From Haloarcula marismortui ATCC 43049 (GTDB lineage: Archaea > Halobacteriota > Halobacteria > Halobacteriales > Haloarculaceae): DNA of 64,000 nucleotides. The stretch covers positions 2,790,001 to 2,854,000 of the forward strand of contig NC_006396.1 of the NCBI RefSeq assembly GCF_000011085.1, written 5' to 3'. Below, piece after piece: positions 27,437 through 35,668 of the stretch. Both the position numbers and the translations under genes were made by a program. Positions within the stretch are counted from its first letter, which is position 1; each line of letters opens with the position of its first letter. A model generated the notes under the pieces. The model was not told the DNA's origin. It searched no databases and saw nothing but the letters and a program-made list of their open reading frames with translations.

Positions 27437-28264
27437 ATGCGCGCCTATCGCGTGGCCTACGACGGCCAACCGTATCACGGGTTCCAGCGCCAGCCCGACG
27501 TCGACACCGTCGAGGGCCGACTGCGTTCAGCGCTCGTCCGCCTCGGTGTCTGTGAGCGTGGCGAGGGGCTGCCTGACCGGTACGCGGCCGCCGGCCGGAC
27601 TGATGCCGGCGTCTCTGCGCGGACACAGACCGTCGCCTTCGACGCGCCAGCGTGGCTCTCACCGGCGGCGTTCAACGGCGAACTCCCAAACGACGTTCGC
27701 GTGTGGGCCAGCGCCGATGTTCCCGAGGACTTCCACGCAACCCACGACGCCGCCGAGCGCACCTACACCTACTACCTGTACGCGCCGGCGGATGCGGACC
27801 GACCCGAACACGAACCGGTCGACGACGGGCGGTGGGCCGACGCTGTCGACGCGCTCGCCGGGACACACGACTTCCACAATCTTACCACGGACGAGACCGG
27901 TACTGAGCGGACCGTCGCCATCGACTGGACCCGGGACGGTCAGTTCCTCGTCGTCCAGCTTACGGCCGGCGGGTTCTGCCGCCAGCTGGTTCGCCGACTC
28001 GTCTCGCTCGCGGCGGCCGTCGCGGACGGCTCGGCCCCGCTCTCGAAGGTCGACCGCATCCTCTCGCCGGAACCCGTTAGCGGCCCCGACGGGGTTCCAC
28101 CGGCCCCGCCCGAACCGCTGGTGCTGACCGACGTCCGCTACCCGAACGTGAGCTTCACTCGGGACGAAGACGCCGCGGTTGACGCCCGAACGGTCTTCGC
28201 CCGCCGGCGAGCGACCGCCAGAACAACTGCACGGGTCGCCGACCACATCACCGACGGGCTGTAG
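27437..28264 (+). CDS. truA: tRNA pseudouridine synthase A
   Basis: Modifies uridines 38-40 in the anticodon stem-loop. It is 275 residues. The start MRAYRVAYDG is followed by YHGFQRQPD, the catalytic aspartate in AAGRTDAGVSA, and GGFCRQLVRRLV. An insertion-free archaeal form. ATG 27437 begins the conserved strand; an earlier in-frame GTG (27404) adds an unconserved basic stretch. It is 46 nt ahead of pepF on the same strand. Confidence 0.95.
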   Translation: MRAYRVAYDGQPYHGFQRQPDVDTVEGRLRSALVRLGVCERGEGLPDRYAAAGRTDAGVSARTQTVAFDAPAWLSPAAFNGELPNDVRVWASADVPEDFHATHDAAERTYTYYLYAPADADRPEHEPVDDGRWADAVDALAGTHDFHNLTTDETGTERTVAIDWTRDGQFLVVQLTAGGFCRQLVRRLVSLAAAVADGSAPLSKVDRILSPEPVSGPDGVPPAPPEPLVLTDVRYPNVSFTRDEDAAVDARTVFARRRATARTTARVADHITDGL

Positions 28265-28309
28265 CTCCCGAAACGAAGGCTTACTTCGGCCCCGTCCCAA
28301 GAGCGGGCT

Positions 28310-30100
28310 ATGAGTTCGGTACCCGCACGGAGCGACATCGATGAGGCGTACAAGTGGGACCTCGACTCCCTCTACGCCACCGACGAAGACTGGGAGGCCG
28401 CCTACGAGGAGGCGGAGGAACTGATCGAGGACCTGTCCGCCTACGAGGGACGGGCCACCGAGGACGCTGCGACTCTGCTAGAGACACTGGAGACCTACGA
28501 GGACCTGATGCGGACCGTCTCGAACGTCGCCGCCTACGCCCGAATGCGACGGGACGAGGACACGACCGACGACACGTATCAGGCACTGACCGCCCGCTCA
28601 CAGTCACTCTCGTCGGAGGCCAGTTCGGCGGCCTCGTTCCTCGACCCCGAACTGCAGGATCTGGACTACGACGACATCGAGGCGATGGTCGACGAGGAAC
28701 CGGCGCTGGAGCCCTACGAGCACTACTTCGACGACGTGCTCCGGATGAAAGACCACACCCGCTCGGCCGAGGTCGAGAACCTCCTCGCCGAACTCGGCGA
28801 GGTCACCGGCGCGCCCGGCGAGGTGTACAATATGCTGGCCAACGCCGATATGACGTTCCCGACCGTCGAGGACCCCGATGGCGACCAGCAGCCGATCACG
28901 CTCAACAACTTCACGACGCTCCAGAAACACCCTGACCGCGACTTCCGCCAGCGCGTCTACGAGGCGTTCTACGACGAGTGGGAGACCGTCCGCAACGCCG
29001 TCGGCACGGCCTACAAGAACGCCGTCAAGACGGATGTGAAGATGGCCAACGCCCGCGACTATGACACCGCCCGCGAGGCAGCATTGGACGGCCCGAACGT
29101 CCCTGTTGAGGTGTACGACACGCTCGTCGACACCGTCCACGACAACCTCGATACGCTCCACCGCCACGCCGACCTCAAACGCCAGTCAATCGGGGCCGAC
29201 GAACTCCGAATGTGGGACCTTTACACCCCACTCGTTCAGGAGGAATCGCCGGAAATCGAGTACGAACAGGCCTGTGAGTACGTCACCGAAGCTGTCGCAC
29301 CACTGGGCGATGACTACCAGTCTCGGCTCGCCGACGGGCTAGACTCGCGGTGGGTCGACGTCTATGAGACCGAGCACAAGCAGTCCGGCGCGTACTCCGG
29401 CGGGACCTACGACTCCCAGCCGTTCATCCTGATGAACTACCAGGACGACGTGGAGTCGATGTACACGCTGGCCCACGAACTCGGCCACTCGATGCACTCG
29501 GAGTACACCAGCGAGGAACAGCCCTACGTCTACTCCGGCTACGAGATATTCGTCGCCGAGGTCGCGAGCACCGTCAACGAGACGTTGCTGACCCACCACC
29601 TGCTGGATACCGTCGAGGACGAACGCCTGCGCCGACATATCCTCAACGAGTACCTCGAGCGGTTCCGGTCGACGCTGTACCGCCAGACGATGTTCGCCGA
29701 GTTCGAGCACCGCACCCACGAGATGTCCGAGGCCGGCGAGCCGCTGACCCCCGACCGCCTGGACGACCTCTATCGGGACCTGAAAGGCGACTACTACGAG
29801 CCGGCGGTGCTCGACGACCGCATCGCCCGCGAGTGGATGCGCATCCCGCACTTCTACCGGGCGTTCTACGTCTACCAGTACGCGACCGGCATCTCGGCGG
29901 CCGTCGCGCTTGTCGACGGCATCCTCGATGACGGCGAGCCCGCTGCCCAGCGGTATATCGACTTCCTCCGGAGCGGGTCGCGGCAGTACCCGCTGGAACT
30001 GCTGCGCGACGCCGGCGTCGACATGGCCAGTCCGGACCCGGTCGAGTCCGCGCTCTCGACGTACAGCGACTACCTCGATGAGTTCGCCGAGCTGCTGTAG
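28310..30100 (+). CDS. pepF: Oligoendopeptidase F (M3B metallopeptidase)
   Basis: Cytoplasmic zinc oligopeptidase that trims peptides released by larger proteases. It is 596 residues. The zinc motif HELGHSMHSEY lies near residue 385, with the third ligand Glu downstream in IFVAEVASTVNE. It follows truA by 45 nt. A PAN proteasome ATPase gene comes next (148 nt), so two protein-degradation genes are side by side, though the second has its own promoter-like AT-rich stretch. Confidence 0.95.
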   Translation: MSSVPARSDIDEAYKWDLDSLYATDEDWEAAYEEAEELIEDLSAYEGRATEDAATLLETLETYEDLMRTVSNVAAYARMRRDEDTTDDTYQALTARSQSLSSEASSAASFLDPELQDLDYDDIEAMVDEEPALEPYEHYFDDVLRMKDHTRSAEVENLLAELGEVTGAPGEVYNMLANADMTFPTVEDPDGDQQPITLNNFTTLQKHPDRDFRQRVYEAFYDEWETVRNAVGTAYKNAVKTDVKMANARDYDTAREAALDGPNVPVEVYDTLVDTVHDNLDTLHRHADLKRQSIGADELRMWDLYTPLVQEESPEIEYEQACEYVTEAVAPLGDDYQSRLADGLDSRWVDVYETEHKQSGAYSGGTYDSQPFILMNYQDDVESMYTLAHELGHSMHSEYTSEEQPYVYSGYEIFVAEVASTVNETLLTHHLLDTVEDERLRRHILNEYLERFRSTLYRQTMFAEFEHRTHEMSEAGEPLTPDRLDDLYRDLKGDYYEPAVLDDRIAREWMRIPHFYRAFYVYQYATGISAAVALVDGILDDGEPAAQRYIDFLRSGSRQYPLELLRDAGVDMASPDPVESALSTYSDYLDEFAELL

Positions 30101-30248
30101 GGCGGTCAGTAGCTATTCGGTGCCTGCCCGGCTAGTCGAGCCACCGGTCTAACTGAACGGTACAGCCCCGTCTCGACACGGATAACTGTTTCACCCCCTG
30201 TGACCCGAAGGCACTTTGTGTCTCAACCGTATAGTACCGACCATCCAA

Positions 30249-31469
30249 ATGTCGCGCAGTCCCTCGCTTCCGGAACGACCACGGTTGGAACTTGATCCCG
30301 ATATGACGCCTGACGAGCGTCTGGAGGCACTCCGGGAACATTTCAAAGAGATAGTACAGGTCAACGAACAGCTGACTGAGCAGCTCGACGCTGCCCGTGA
30401 CCGGCAACACGACCTCACGGACGAGGTCGACCAGCTCGAACGGGAAAACGAGACGCTCAAAACCTCGTCGCTGTACATCGCGACAGCCGAGGAGCTGACC
30501 GACGACGGCGTCGTCGTCAAACAGCACGGCAACAATCAGGAAGTGCTGACGGAAGTCTCGCCGTCCATCCGTGACGGCCTTGAGGCCGGTGACCGCGTCG
30601 CCATCAACGACTCTTTCGGCGTCAAACAGATCCTCGATCCCGAAACCGACGCCCGCGCACAGGCGATGCAGGTCGATGGCTCGCCGGACGTTTCCTACTC
30701 GGACATCGGCGGCCTCGAAGAACAGATCCGTGAGGTCCGAGAGGCCGTCGAGGAACCGCTCGTCAACGCCGAACAGTTCCGTGAGGTCGGTATCGAACCG
30801 CCAAGCGGTGTCCTGCTACACGGCCCGCCCGGCACCGGGAAAACGATGCTGGCGAAGGCCGTCGCCAACGAGACCGACGCGACGTTCATCAAGATGGCCG
30901 GCTCCGAACTGGTCCGGAAGTTCATTGGTGAGGGCGCGCGACTGGTCCGAGACCTGTTCGAGCTTGCCGCCGAGCGCGAACCGGCTATCATCTTCATCGA
31001 CGAGATCGACGCCATCGCAGCCAAGCGAACGGAGTCGAAGACCTCCGGCGACGCCGAGGTCCAGCGGACGATGATGCAACTGCTCTCGGAGATGGACGGC
31101 TTCGACGAGCGCGGGGAAATCCGTATCATCGCCGCGACGAACCGCTTCGATATGCTCGACCGGGCTATCCTCCGCCCTGGCCGCTTCGACCGCCTCATCG
31201 AAGTTCCGAACCCCGATGTCGAAGGCCGCGAGCGCATCCTCGAAATCCACACGCAGGAGATGAACCTCGACGACGACGTGGACTTGGGCGCGTTTGCCAC
31301 CGAAACTGACGGCCTCTCCGGCGCGGAACTGGCCTCACTGGCGACCGAGGCTGGGATGTTCGCCATCCGCGACGGCCGAACAACGGTCCAGCAGGCCGAC
31401 CTCCACGACGCCTTAGAGAAAATCGAAGCCGACGACGACGCCAGCAGCGTTCCGGTCGCGTTCGCCTGA
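30249..31469 (+). CDS. pan: Proteasome-activating nucleotidase (PAN)
   Basis: AAA ATPase that unfolds proteins and feeds them to the 20S proteasome. It is 406 residues: N-terminal coiled coil (about 20-75), OB domain (LYIATAEEL to QILDPETD), Walker A GPPGTGKT, Walker B IIFIDEIDAI, and the SRH region ATNRFDMLDRAILRPGRFDR. Haloarchaea usually have two PAN paralogues; I cannot say which this is. The C-terminus ends VPVAFA. The HbYX motif (hydrophobic-Tyr-any) that docks PAN on the proteasome has Phe in place of Tyr. Confidence 0.94.
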   Translation: MSRSPSLPERPRLELDPDMTPDERLEALREHFKEIVQVNEQLTEQLDAARDRQHDLTDEVDQLERENETLKTSSLYIATAEELTDDGVVVKQHGNNQEVLTEVSPSIRDGLEAGDRVAINDSFGVKQILDPETDARAQAMQVDGSPDVSYSDIGGLEEQIREVREAVEEPLVNAEQFREVGIEPPSGVLLHGPPGTGKTMLAKAVANETDATFIKMAGSELVRKFIGEGARLVRDLFELAAEREPAIIFIDEIDAIAAKRTESKTSGDAEVQRTMMQLLSEMDGFDERGEIRIIAATNRFDMLDRAILRPGRFDRLIEVPNPDVEGRERILEIHTQEMNLDDDVDLGAFATETDGLSGAELASLATEAGMFAIRDGRTTVQQADLHDALEKIEADDDASSVPVAFA

Positions 31470-31504
31470 CGCTGGAGGAAAGCAGATTTTAGACAGGGAC
31501 AGGA

Positions 31505-32272
31505 TCACGGAACGGCCAGCAAATTGTCGATCACCGCGACGTTCGCCTGCTCGAACACTGCCCGCATCTCGTCGCTCAGCGACACGTCCGTTATGAACAT
31601 GTCAATATCCTCGACAGTCGCGAACTCGCGGAAGCTCTGACTGTCCAGTTTGCTCCCGTCGGCCACCAGAATGACGTGTCGGCCGCCTTCACAGAGCAGT
31701 GTCTTGATGCGCGCTTCGTCTTCGTTCGAGACGGAGAGACCGCCATCGATCTGGACCGCATCGGTTTCGAGAAACACGATGTCGAAGTTCGTTTTCCGAA
31801 GGTATGACTCGGCGCTGGGACCGACGAGCGCGTCCGAGGTCTGGCGCAGTGAGTCGCCGACGACCTTGACCTCGCCACAAGTCTCGCGGAGTTCGAACGC
31901 GCTCTCCGGTGAGTTCGTCGCGGCAAGCAGCGACAACTGCTCCGGGATGGCTTTCGCTATTTCGCGCGCTGTCGGCCCCGTGTCGAAGAAGACGGCGTCG
32001 CCGTCGCTCAGTTCATCGACGGCGCGCTTAGCGATAGCCCGCTTGCCACTTGGGTTGTCGATACTATCGGCCGTACTGGACCCGTCTTTCTCCGACGCCG
32101 GAAGGGCACCGCCGTGAAACCGTTCGATAAGCCCGTCTTCTGCGAGTGACGAGAGGTCTCGTCGGATCGTCGCCTCGGAGACACCGAACTCTTCGGTGAG
32201 TTCTTCGACGGTGACCCGATCCGATCTGTTTACTTGTCGAACGATTTCTTTCCGTCGTTCATCAGGAATCAT
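31505..32272 (-). CDS. DeoR/GlpR-family sugar-responsive transcriptional regulator
   Basis: A 255-residue regulator. The N-terminal DeoR-type HTH is VTVEELTEEFGVSEATIRRDLSSL, followed by a phosphosugar-binding DeoRC domain (DGDAVFFDTGPTAREIAKAI, DGGLSVSNEDEARIK). It follows the sugar ABC operon on the same strand, separated by a hairpin and about 200 nt, so it probably has its own promoter. By family and position it is the likely regulator of that operon or of a sugar catabolic pathway elsewhere. Confidence 0.9.
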   Translation of the reverse strand: MIPDERRKEIVRQVNRSDRVTVEELTEEFGVSEATIRRDLSSLAEDGLIERFHGGALPASEKDGSSTADSIDNPSGKRAIAKRAVDELSDGDAVFFDTGPTAREIAKAIPEQLSLLAATNSPESAFELRETCGEVKVVGDSLRQTSDALVGPSAESYLRKTNFDIVFLETDAVQIDGGLSVSNEDEARIKTLLCEGGRHVILVADGSKLDSQSFREFATVEDIDMFITDVSLSDEMRAVFEQANVAVIDNLLAVP

Positions 32273-32360
32273 GTTCTAGTACAGCGGGCCCGGACTCTGC
32301 AGGTGAGGGTGGCCTCCGACTGATGTATGTGTTAGTTCGTATCATCTCTTTCAATAGAAT

Positions 32361-32380
32361 CGGCCCTGCTCTCAGGGCCG
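32361..32380 (-). terminator. Hairpin terminator after the sugar ABC operon
   Basis: A perfect 8-bp stem CGGCCCTG-CTCT-CAGGGCCG lies 94 nt downstream of the last operon gene (32474), between the operon and the DeoR-type regulator. On the minus strand the stem is followed by a moderately T/A-rich stretch. It probably ends the operon mRNA. Confidence 0.55.
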
Positions 32381-32473
32381 GCGACACAGTCTAGTGATTT
32401 GCGAGATTGCTCGATGGCGTTTAGGGGTATATCATTCAGTATGTAGACGTTCATGAAAAACTCTCTCCCGGTA

Positions 32474-32647
32474 CTAATCGGTGAAAACACCAAACAGCGT
32501 CGTGACGACTGTCCCGACACTGCTGACGATTGCGCCGCCGTAGACACCGGTCGCGTAATTGAAGACTGCGAGGCCTGCCAGCCCGAACGCAGTCCCGAAC
32601 ACGAGCATATCGGCGGGTGCCATCCTATCGGCGAGTTCCATAGCCAT
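32474..32647 (-). CDS. 57-residue membrane protein, last gene of the sugar ABC operon
   Basis: A short gene that starts only 2 nt after the TGA of the ABC ATPase gene. The protein is 57 residues and begins MAMELADRMAPADMLVFG. Two hydrophobic stretches follow (about residues 14-30 and 36-54) with an aromatic NYATGVYGG turn, and it ends TLFGVFTD. The tight spacing, same strand, clean hydrophobic pattern and position before the operon hairpin support a real gene. Its role is unknown; a small accessory subunit of the permease complex is a reasonable inference. The second Met (residue 3) is an alternative start. Confidence 0.75.
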   Translation of the reverse strand: MAMELADRMAPADMLVFGTAFGLAGLAVFNYATGVYGGAIVSSVGTVVTTLFGVFTD

Positions 32648-32649
32648 CG

Positions 32650-33780
32650 TCAGATCGTCGCCTGCTGTTCGATCTTCGCGTCGTACGTGAGCGATTCGCC
32701 CGTGGCGGGATCGAAATACTGGAGCGAGTCCCTGTCGAACCGGAGGTTCACCGCATCCCCCATCTCGACCGTCGTGTCGGGGTCAACCGCGGCCTTGATG
32801 CTCTGGCCGGTTTCGAGTTCGAGTTCGAGTACGGTCTTCTCGCCCTGCGGTTCGACGACCTCCACTGTTGCCGGGTGGACGTTCGCCGGGACGCCGTCCT
32901 GATTAAGCGCGATGTTCTCCGGGCGGATGCCCAGCGTCACGCGGTCTCCGAGATACGAGCTGAGCGCATCGGTGAACTCGTCGGGAACGTTGTGGATAGC
33001 GCCGCCGAGGTCCAGTTCGAACTTGCCGGCAGACGACTCTTCGAGCGTGCCTTCGAGGAAGTTCATGCTCGGTGAGCCGAGGAATCCGGCGACGAACATG
33101 TTCCGCGGGTTCGAGTACACGTGCGTCGGTTCGCCGACCTGCTGTATCTGCCCGTTGTCCATGACTGCGATCTGGTCGGCCAGGGTCATCGCCTCCACCT
33201 GATCGTGGGTGACGTAGACAGTCGTCGTCGAGAGTTCCTCGTGAAGTTTGTTCAGTTCGGCGCGCATCTGGACGCGGAGCTTCGCGTCTAAGTTCGACAG
33301 TGGCTCGTCCATCAGGAACACTGCCGGGTCACGGACGATTGCGCGGCCCAGCGCGACCCGCTGTTGCTGACCGCCGGATAGCTCCGACGGCCGCCGTTCC
33401 AGTAACTCTTCGATCTGTAGCAGCTCCGCTGTCTCTCGGACTCGTTCGGTGATGATCTCTTCGTCCGTGTCGTGTTGCTCCAGCCCGAACCGCATGTTGT
33501 CCCGCACCGTCTTGTGCGGATACAGCGCGTAGTTCTGGAACACCATCGCGATGTCCCGCTCGTATGCGCGAGCGTCGTTGACGACATTCTCGCCGATTCT
33601 GATTTCACCGTCGGTCGCCCGTTCGAGCCCCGCGATGAGGCGCAGAGTCGTGGTCTTCCCACACCCTGACGGGCCGACGAGGACAGTGAAACTTTCGTCG
33701 GGGATGTCCAGCGAGATGCCATCAACTGCCGTAACGTCGTCGAATTCCTTTACGAGGTCGGTGAGTTCTACGTGTGCCAT
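32650..33780 (-). CDS. Sugar ABC transporter ATP-binding protein (CUT1, MalK/UgpC type)
   Basis: A 376-residue ATPase. Walker A is GPSGCGKTT, the Q-loop region FQNYALYPHKTV is the MalK-type form, the signature is LSGGQQQR, Walker B is VFLMDEPLSNLD, and the H-loop is YVTHDQVEAM. A C-terminal MOBE/TOBE beta-domain (about 240-376) marks it as a carbohydrate importer. It is fourth in the operon. It energises the two permeases upstream and is followed by the 57-residue membrane protein. Confidence 0.95.
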   Translation of the reverse strand: MAHVELTDLVKEFDDVTAVDGISLDIPDESFTVLVGPSGCGKTTTLRLIAGLERATDGEIRIGENVVNDARAYERDIAMVFQNYALYPHKTVRDNMRFGLEQHDTDEEIITERVRETAELLQIEELLERRPSELSGGQQQRVALGRAIVRDPAVFLMDEPLSNLDAKLRVQMRAELNKLHEELSTTTVYVTHDQVEAMTLADQIAVMDNGQIQQVGEPTHVYSNPRNMFVAGFLGSPSMNFLEGTLEESSAGKFELDLGGAIHNVPDEFTDALSSYLGDRVTLGIRPENIALNQDGVPANVHPATVEVVEPQGEKTVLELELETGQSIKAAVDPDTTVEMGDAVNLRFDRDSLQYFDPATGESLTYDAKIEQQATI

Positions 33781-33786
33781 AGTTAG

Positions 33787-34707
33787 TTACTCCTTGACTG
33801 CTCCTTGTGTGAGTCCGCTCACGATGTACTGCTGGAAGAACAGGCCGAACAGGATGCCGGGTAACGCGGCAATCATCCCGCCGGCTGCCAGATGCGCCCA
33901 GTCCACGAAGTCGTCAGCTACGAACAGTGAGACCGCGATCGGAAGCGTCTGGGCCTGTTCCGAGGATGTGAGAACGAGCGCGAAGACAAACTCGTTCCAC
34001 GAGAAAATGAACGCGAGGATAGCAGTGGCCGCGATGCCCGGCTTCGCCATCGGCAGGATTATTTTGACAAACGCTTCCCAACGGGAACAACCGTCGATTC
34101 GGGCCTGCTCGTCCAATGATTCGGGAATACCGTCGAAGTAGTTCTTCATTATCCAGACGGCAAACGGGAGGTTGAAGAACGTGTACGTGAGGATGAGCGC
34201 GAGCCGCGTGTCGTACAGGCTCCCGGTGAGTCCGCCGATGAGCGGCGGGTTCGACATGATCTGGAAGAACGGGACGATCAGCGCGATGGGTGGAATCATC
34301 CGCGCGCCGACGATCGACAGCAGCAGCGACTTGTTCCCCAGGAAGTCATATCGGGAGAAACTGTAGCCGGTGACCGTTCCCAGAGTGATACAGATGAGCG
34401 TCGTCGTCGTCGCGACGATCATGCTGTTGATTGTATAGTTGTCGAACGGTCGGTTCGTGAAGATATCCACGTAGTTCTGTGCCGTCGGGCTCTGTGGGAG
34501 GAAGGTGATCGGCAGCGACAGCACTTCGCTTGATGGCTTGATGCTCGTAATGAAGATGTAGTAGATCGGGAACCAGATGATCAGGACGTATACGGCGAGC
34601 AGTCCGTAAGCCAGCAGTCGCTCGCGGGCAACGGACGGCCACTCGTTCTGTGTCTCCAGTCCCAGCGACCGACGTAGTCGGTTGAGTGGTGATTTCTTCG
34701 TGCTCAT
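33787..34707 (-). CDS. Sugar ABC transporter permease (MalG-like)
   Basis: A 306-residue inner-membrane permease with six helices. The EAA loop DEQARIDGCSRWEAFVKIILP contacts the ATPase. It begins MSTKKSPLNRLRR, with the ATG overlapping the stop of the preceding permease by 4 nt (ATGA), and ends 6 nt before the ATPase gene. It is the MalG/UgpE-type partner in a heterodimeric CUT1 channel. Confidence 0.94.
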   Translation of the reverse strand: MSTKKSPLNRLRRSLGLETQNEWPSVARERLLAYGLLAVYVLIIWFPIYYIFITSIKPSSEVLSLPITFLPQSPTAQNYVDIFTNRPFDNYTINSMIVATTTTLICITLGTVTGYSFSRYDFLGNKSLLLSIVGARMIPPIALIVPFFQIMSNPPLIGGLTGSLYDTRLALILTYTFFNLPFAVWIMKNYFDGIPESLDEQARIDGCSRWEAFVKIILPMAKPGIAATAILAFIFSWNEFVFALVLTSSEQAQTLPIAVSLFVADDFVDWAHLAAGGMIAALPGILFGLFFQQYIVSGLTQGAVKE

Positions 34708-35642
34708 GCTTCGTAGGGTGATTCGCCGAATATCTTGTACAGACTGGCCACGATGGCGAAGGTCACGGCCAGTAGGACGACCCCAAGTGCAGCGCCGGTC
34801 CCGGGTTCGTTGAATACCTGTGCGGTCCGGTACAGCCAGGAGGCCCATACCTCAGTCGCCTTCCCAGGGCCGCCCTGTGTCATCACCCAGACCAGATCCA
34901 GCGCCCGGATGTCGAAGATGATACGGATAGTCAGCGCGACCAGTATCGATGGTTTCAGGAACGGATACGTGACGTTCCAGAACCGGGACCACCGACTCGC
35001 GCCATCGACTTCGGCGGCGTCGTACAGCTGCTCTGGGACGTTCTGCAGGCCTGCGAGCAGGATGATGATGATGAAGGGGGTGAACACCCAGACGTCGGCG
35101 ATGATAAGCGCCATCATGGCGAGTGCGCCATCCGAAAGGAACGGGATGTTCCCCGAGATGACGCCGAGCCGCTGAAGCGCCCCGTTTATCGCGCCGAAGT
35201 CTGACTGGAACATCCAGCGCCACATCAGCCCGCTCATTACGTAGGGAAGAATCCACGGAACGATGACCGCTGTTCGGAACCAACCCCGCCCTTTCAGATC
35301 CTTATCGAGCAACAGCGCGATGCCAAGGCCGAGCAGGAACGAGATGGAGACGCTGAAACCGACGTAAATGACTGTGTTCGTCGTAATCGAAACGAAACTG
35401 GGACTGAACACGCCGAGGACGGCCTCGCCCCCTTCGCGTGCGAAGATCAACCGCCGGAAGTTCCGCAGGCCGACGAACTCCATCTCGTTCGTTACCGGGT
35501 TACGGAACTGGAAGCTGCTGAGAAACAGCTTCGCGGTCGGATAGACGATTATTGCGGCGATCCACAGCAGTGTCGGCCCAACCGTCAAAGGGACGAACAG
35601 CTTGTCGAGTTTGCGACGCAGTGGGCTCTTTTCAATGGACAT
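34704..35642 (-). CDS. Sugar ABC transporter permease (MalF-like)
   Basis: A 312-residue permease with six helices. The EAA loop is YDAAEVDGASRWSRFWNVTYP, and it is the MalF/UgpA partner of the next gene. The N-terminus is MSIEKSPLRRKLDK, similar in style to the other permease (MSTKKSPLNRLRR), suggesting old duplication or shared targeting. It overlaps the next gene by 4 nt and is 26 nt after the binding-protein gene. Confidence 0.94.
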   Translation of the reverse strand: MSIEKSPLRRKLDKLFVPLTVGPTLLWIAAIIVYPTAKLFLSSFQFRNPVTNEMEFVGLRNFRRLIFAREGGEAVLGVFSPSFVSITTNTVIYVGFSVSISFLLGLGIALLLDKDLKGRGWFRTAVIVPWILPYVMSGLMWRWMFQSDFGAINGALQRLGVISGNIPFLSDGALAMMALIIADVWVFTPFIIIILLAGLQNVPEQLYDAAEVDGASRWSRFWNVTYPFLKPSILVALTIRIIFDIRALDLVWVMTQGGPGKATEVWASWLYRTAQVFNEPGTGAALGVVLLAVTFAIVASLYKIFGESPYEA

Positions 35643-35668
35643 GATATATAAAACCTGAATCGCGTCAA

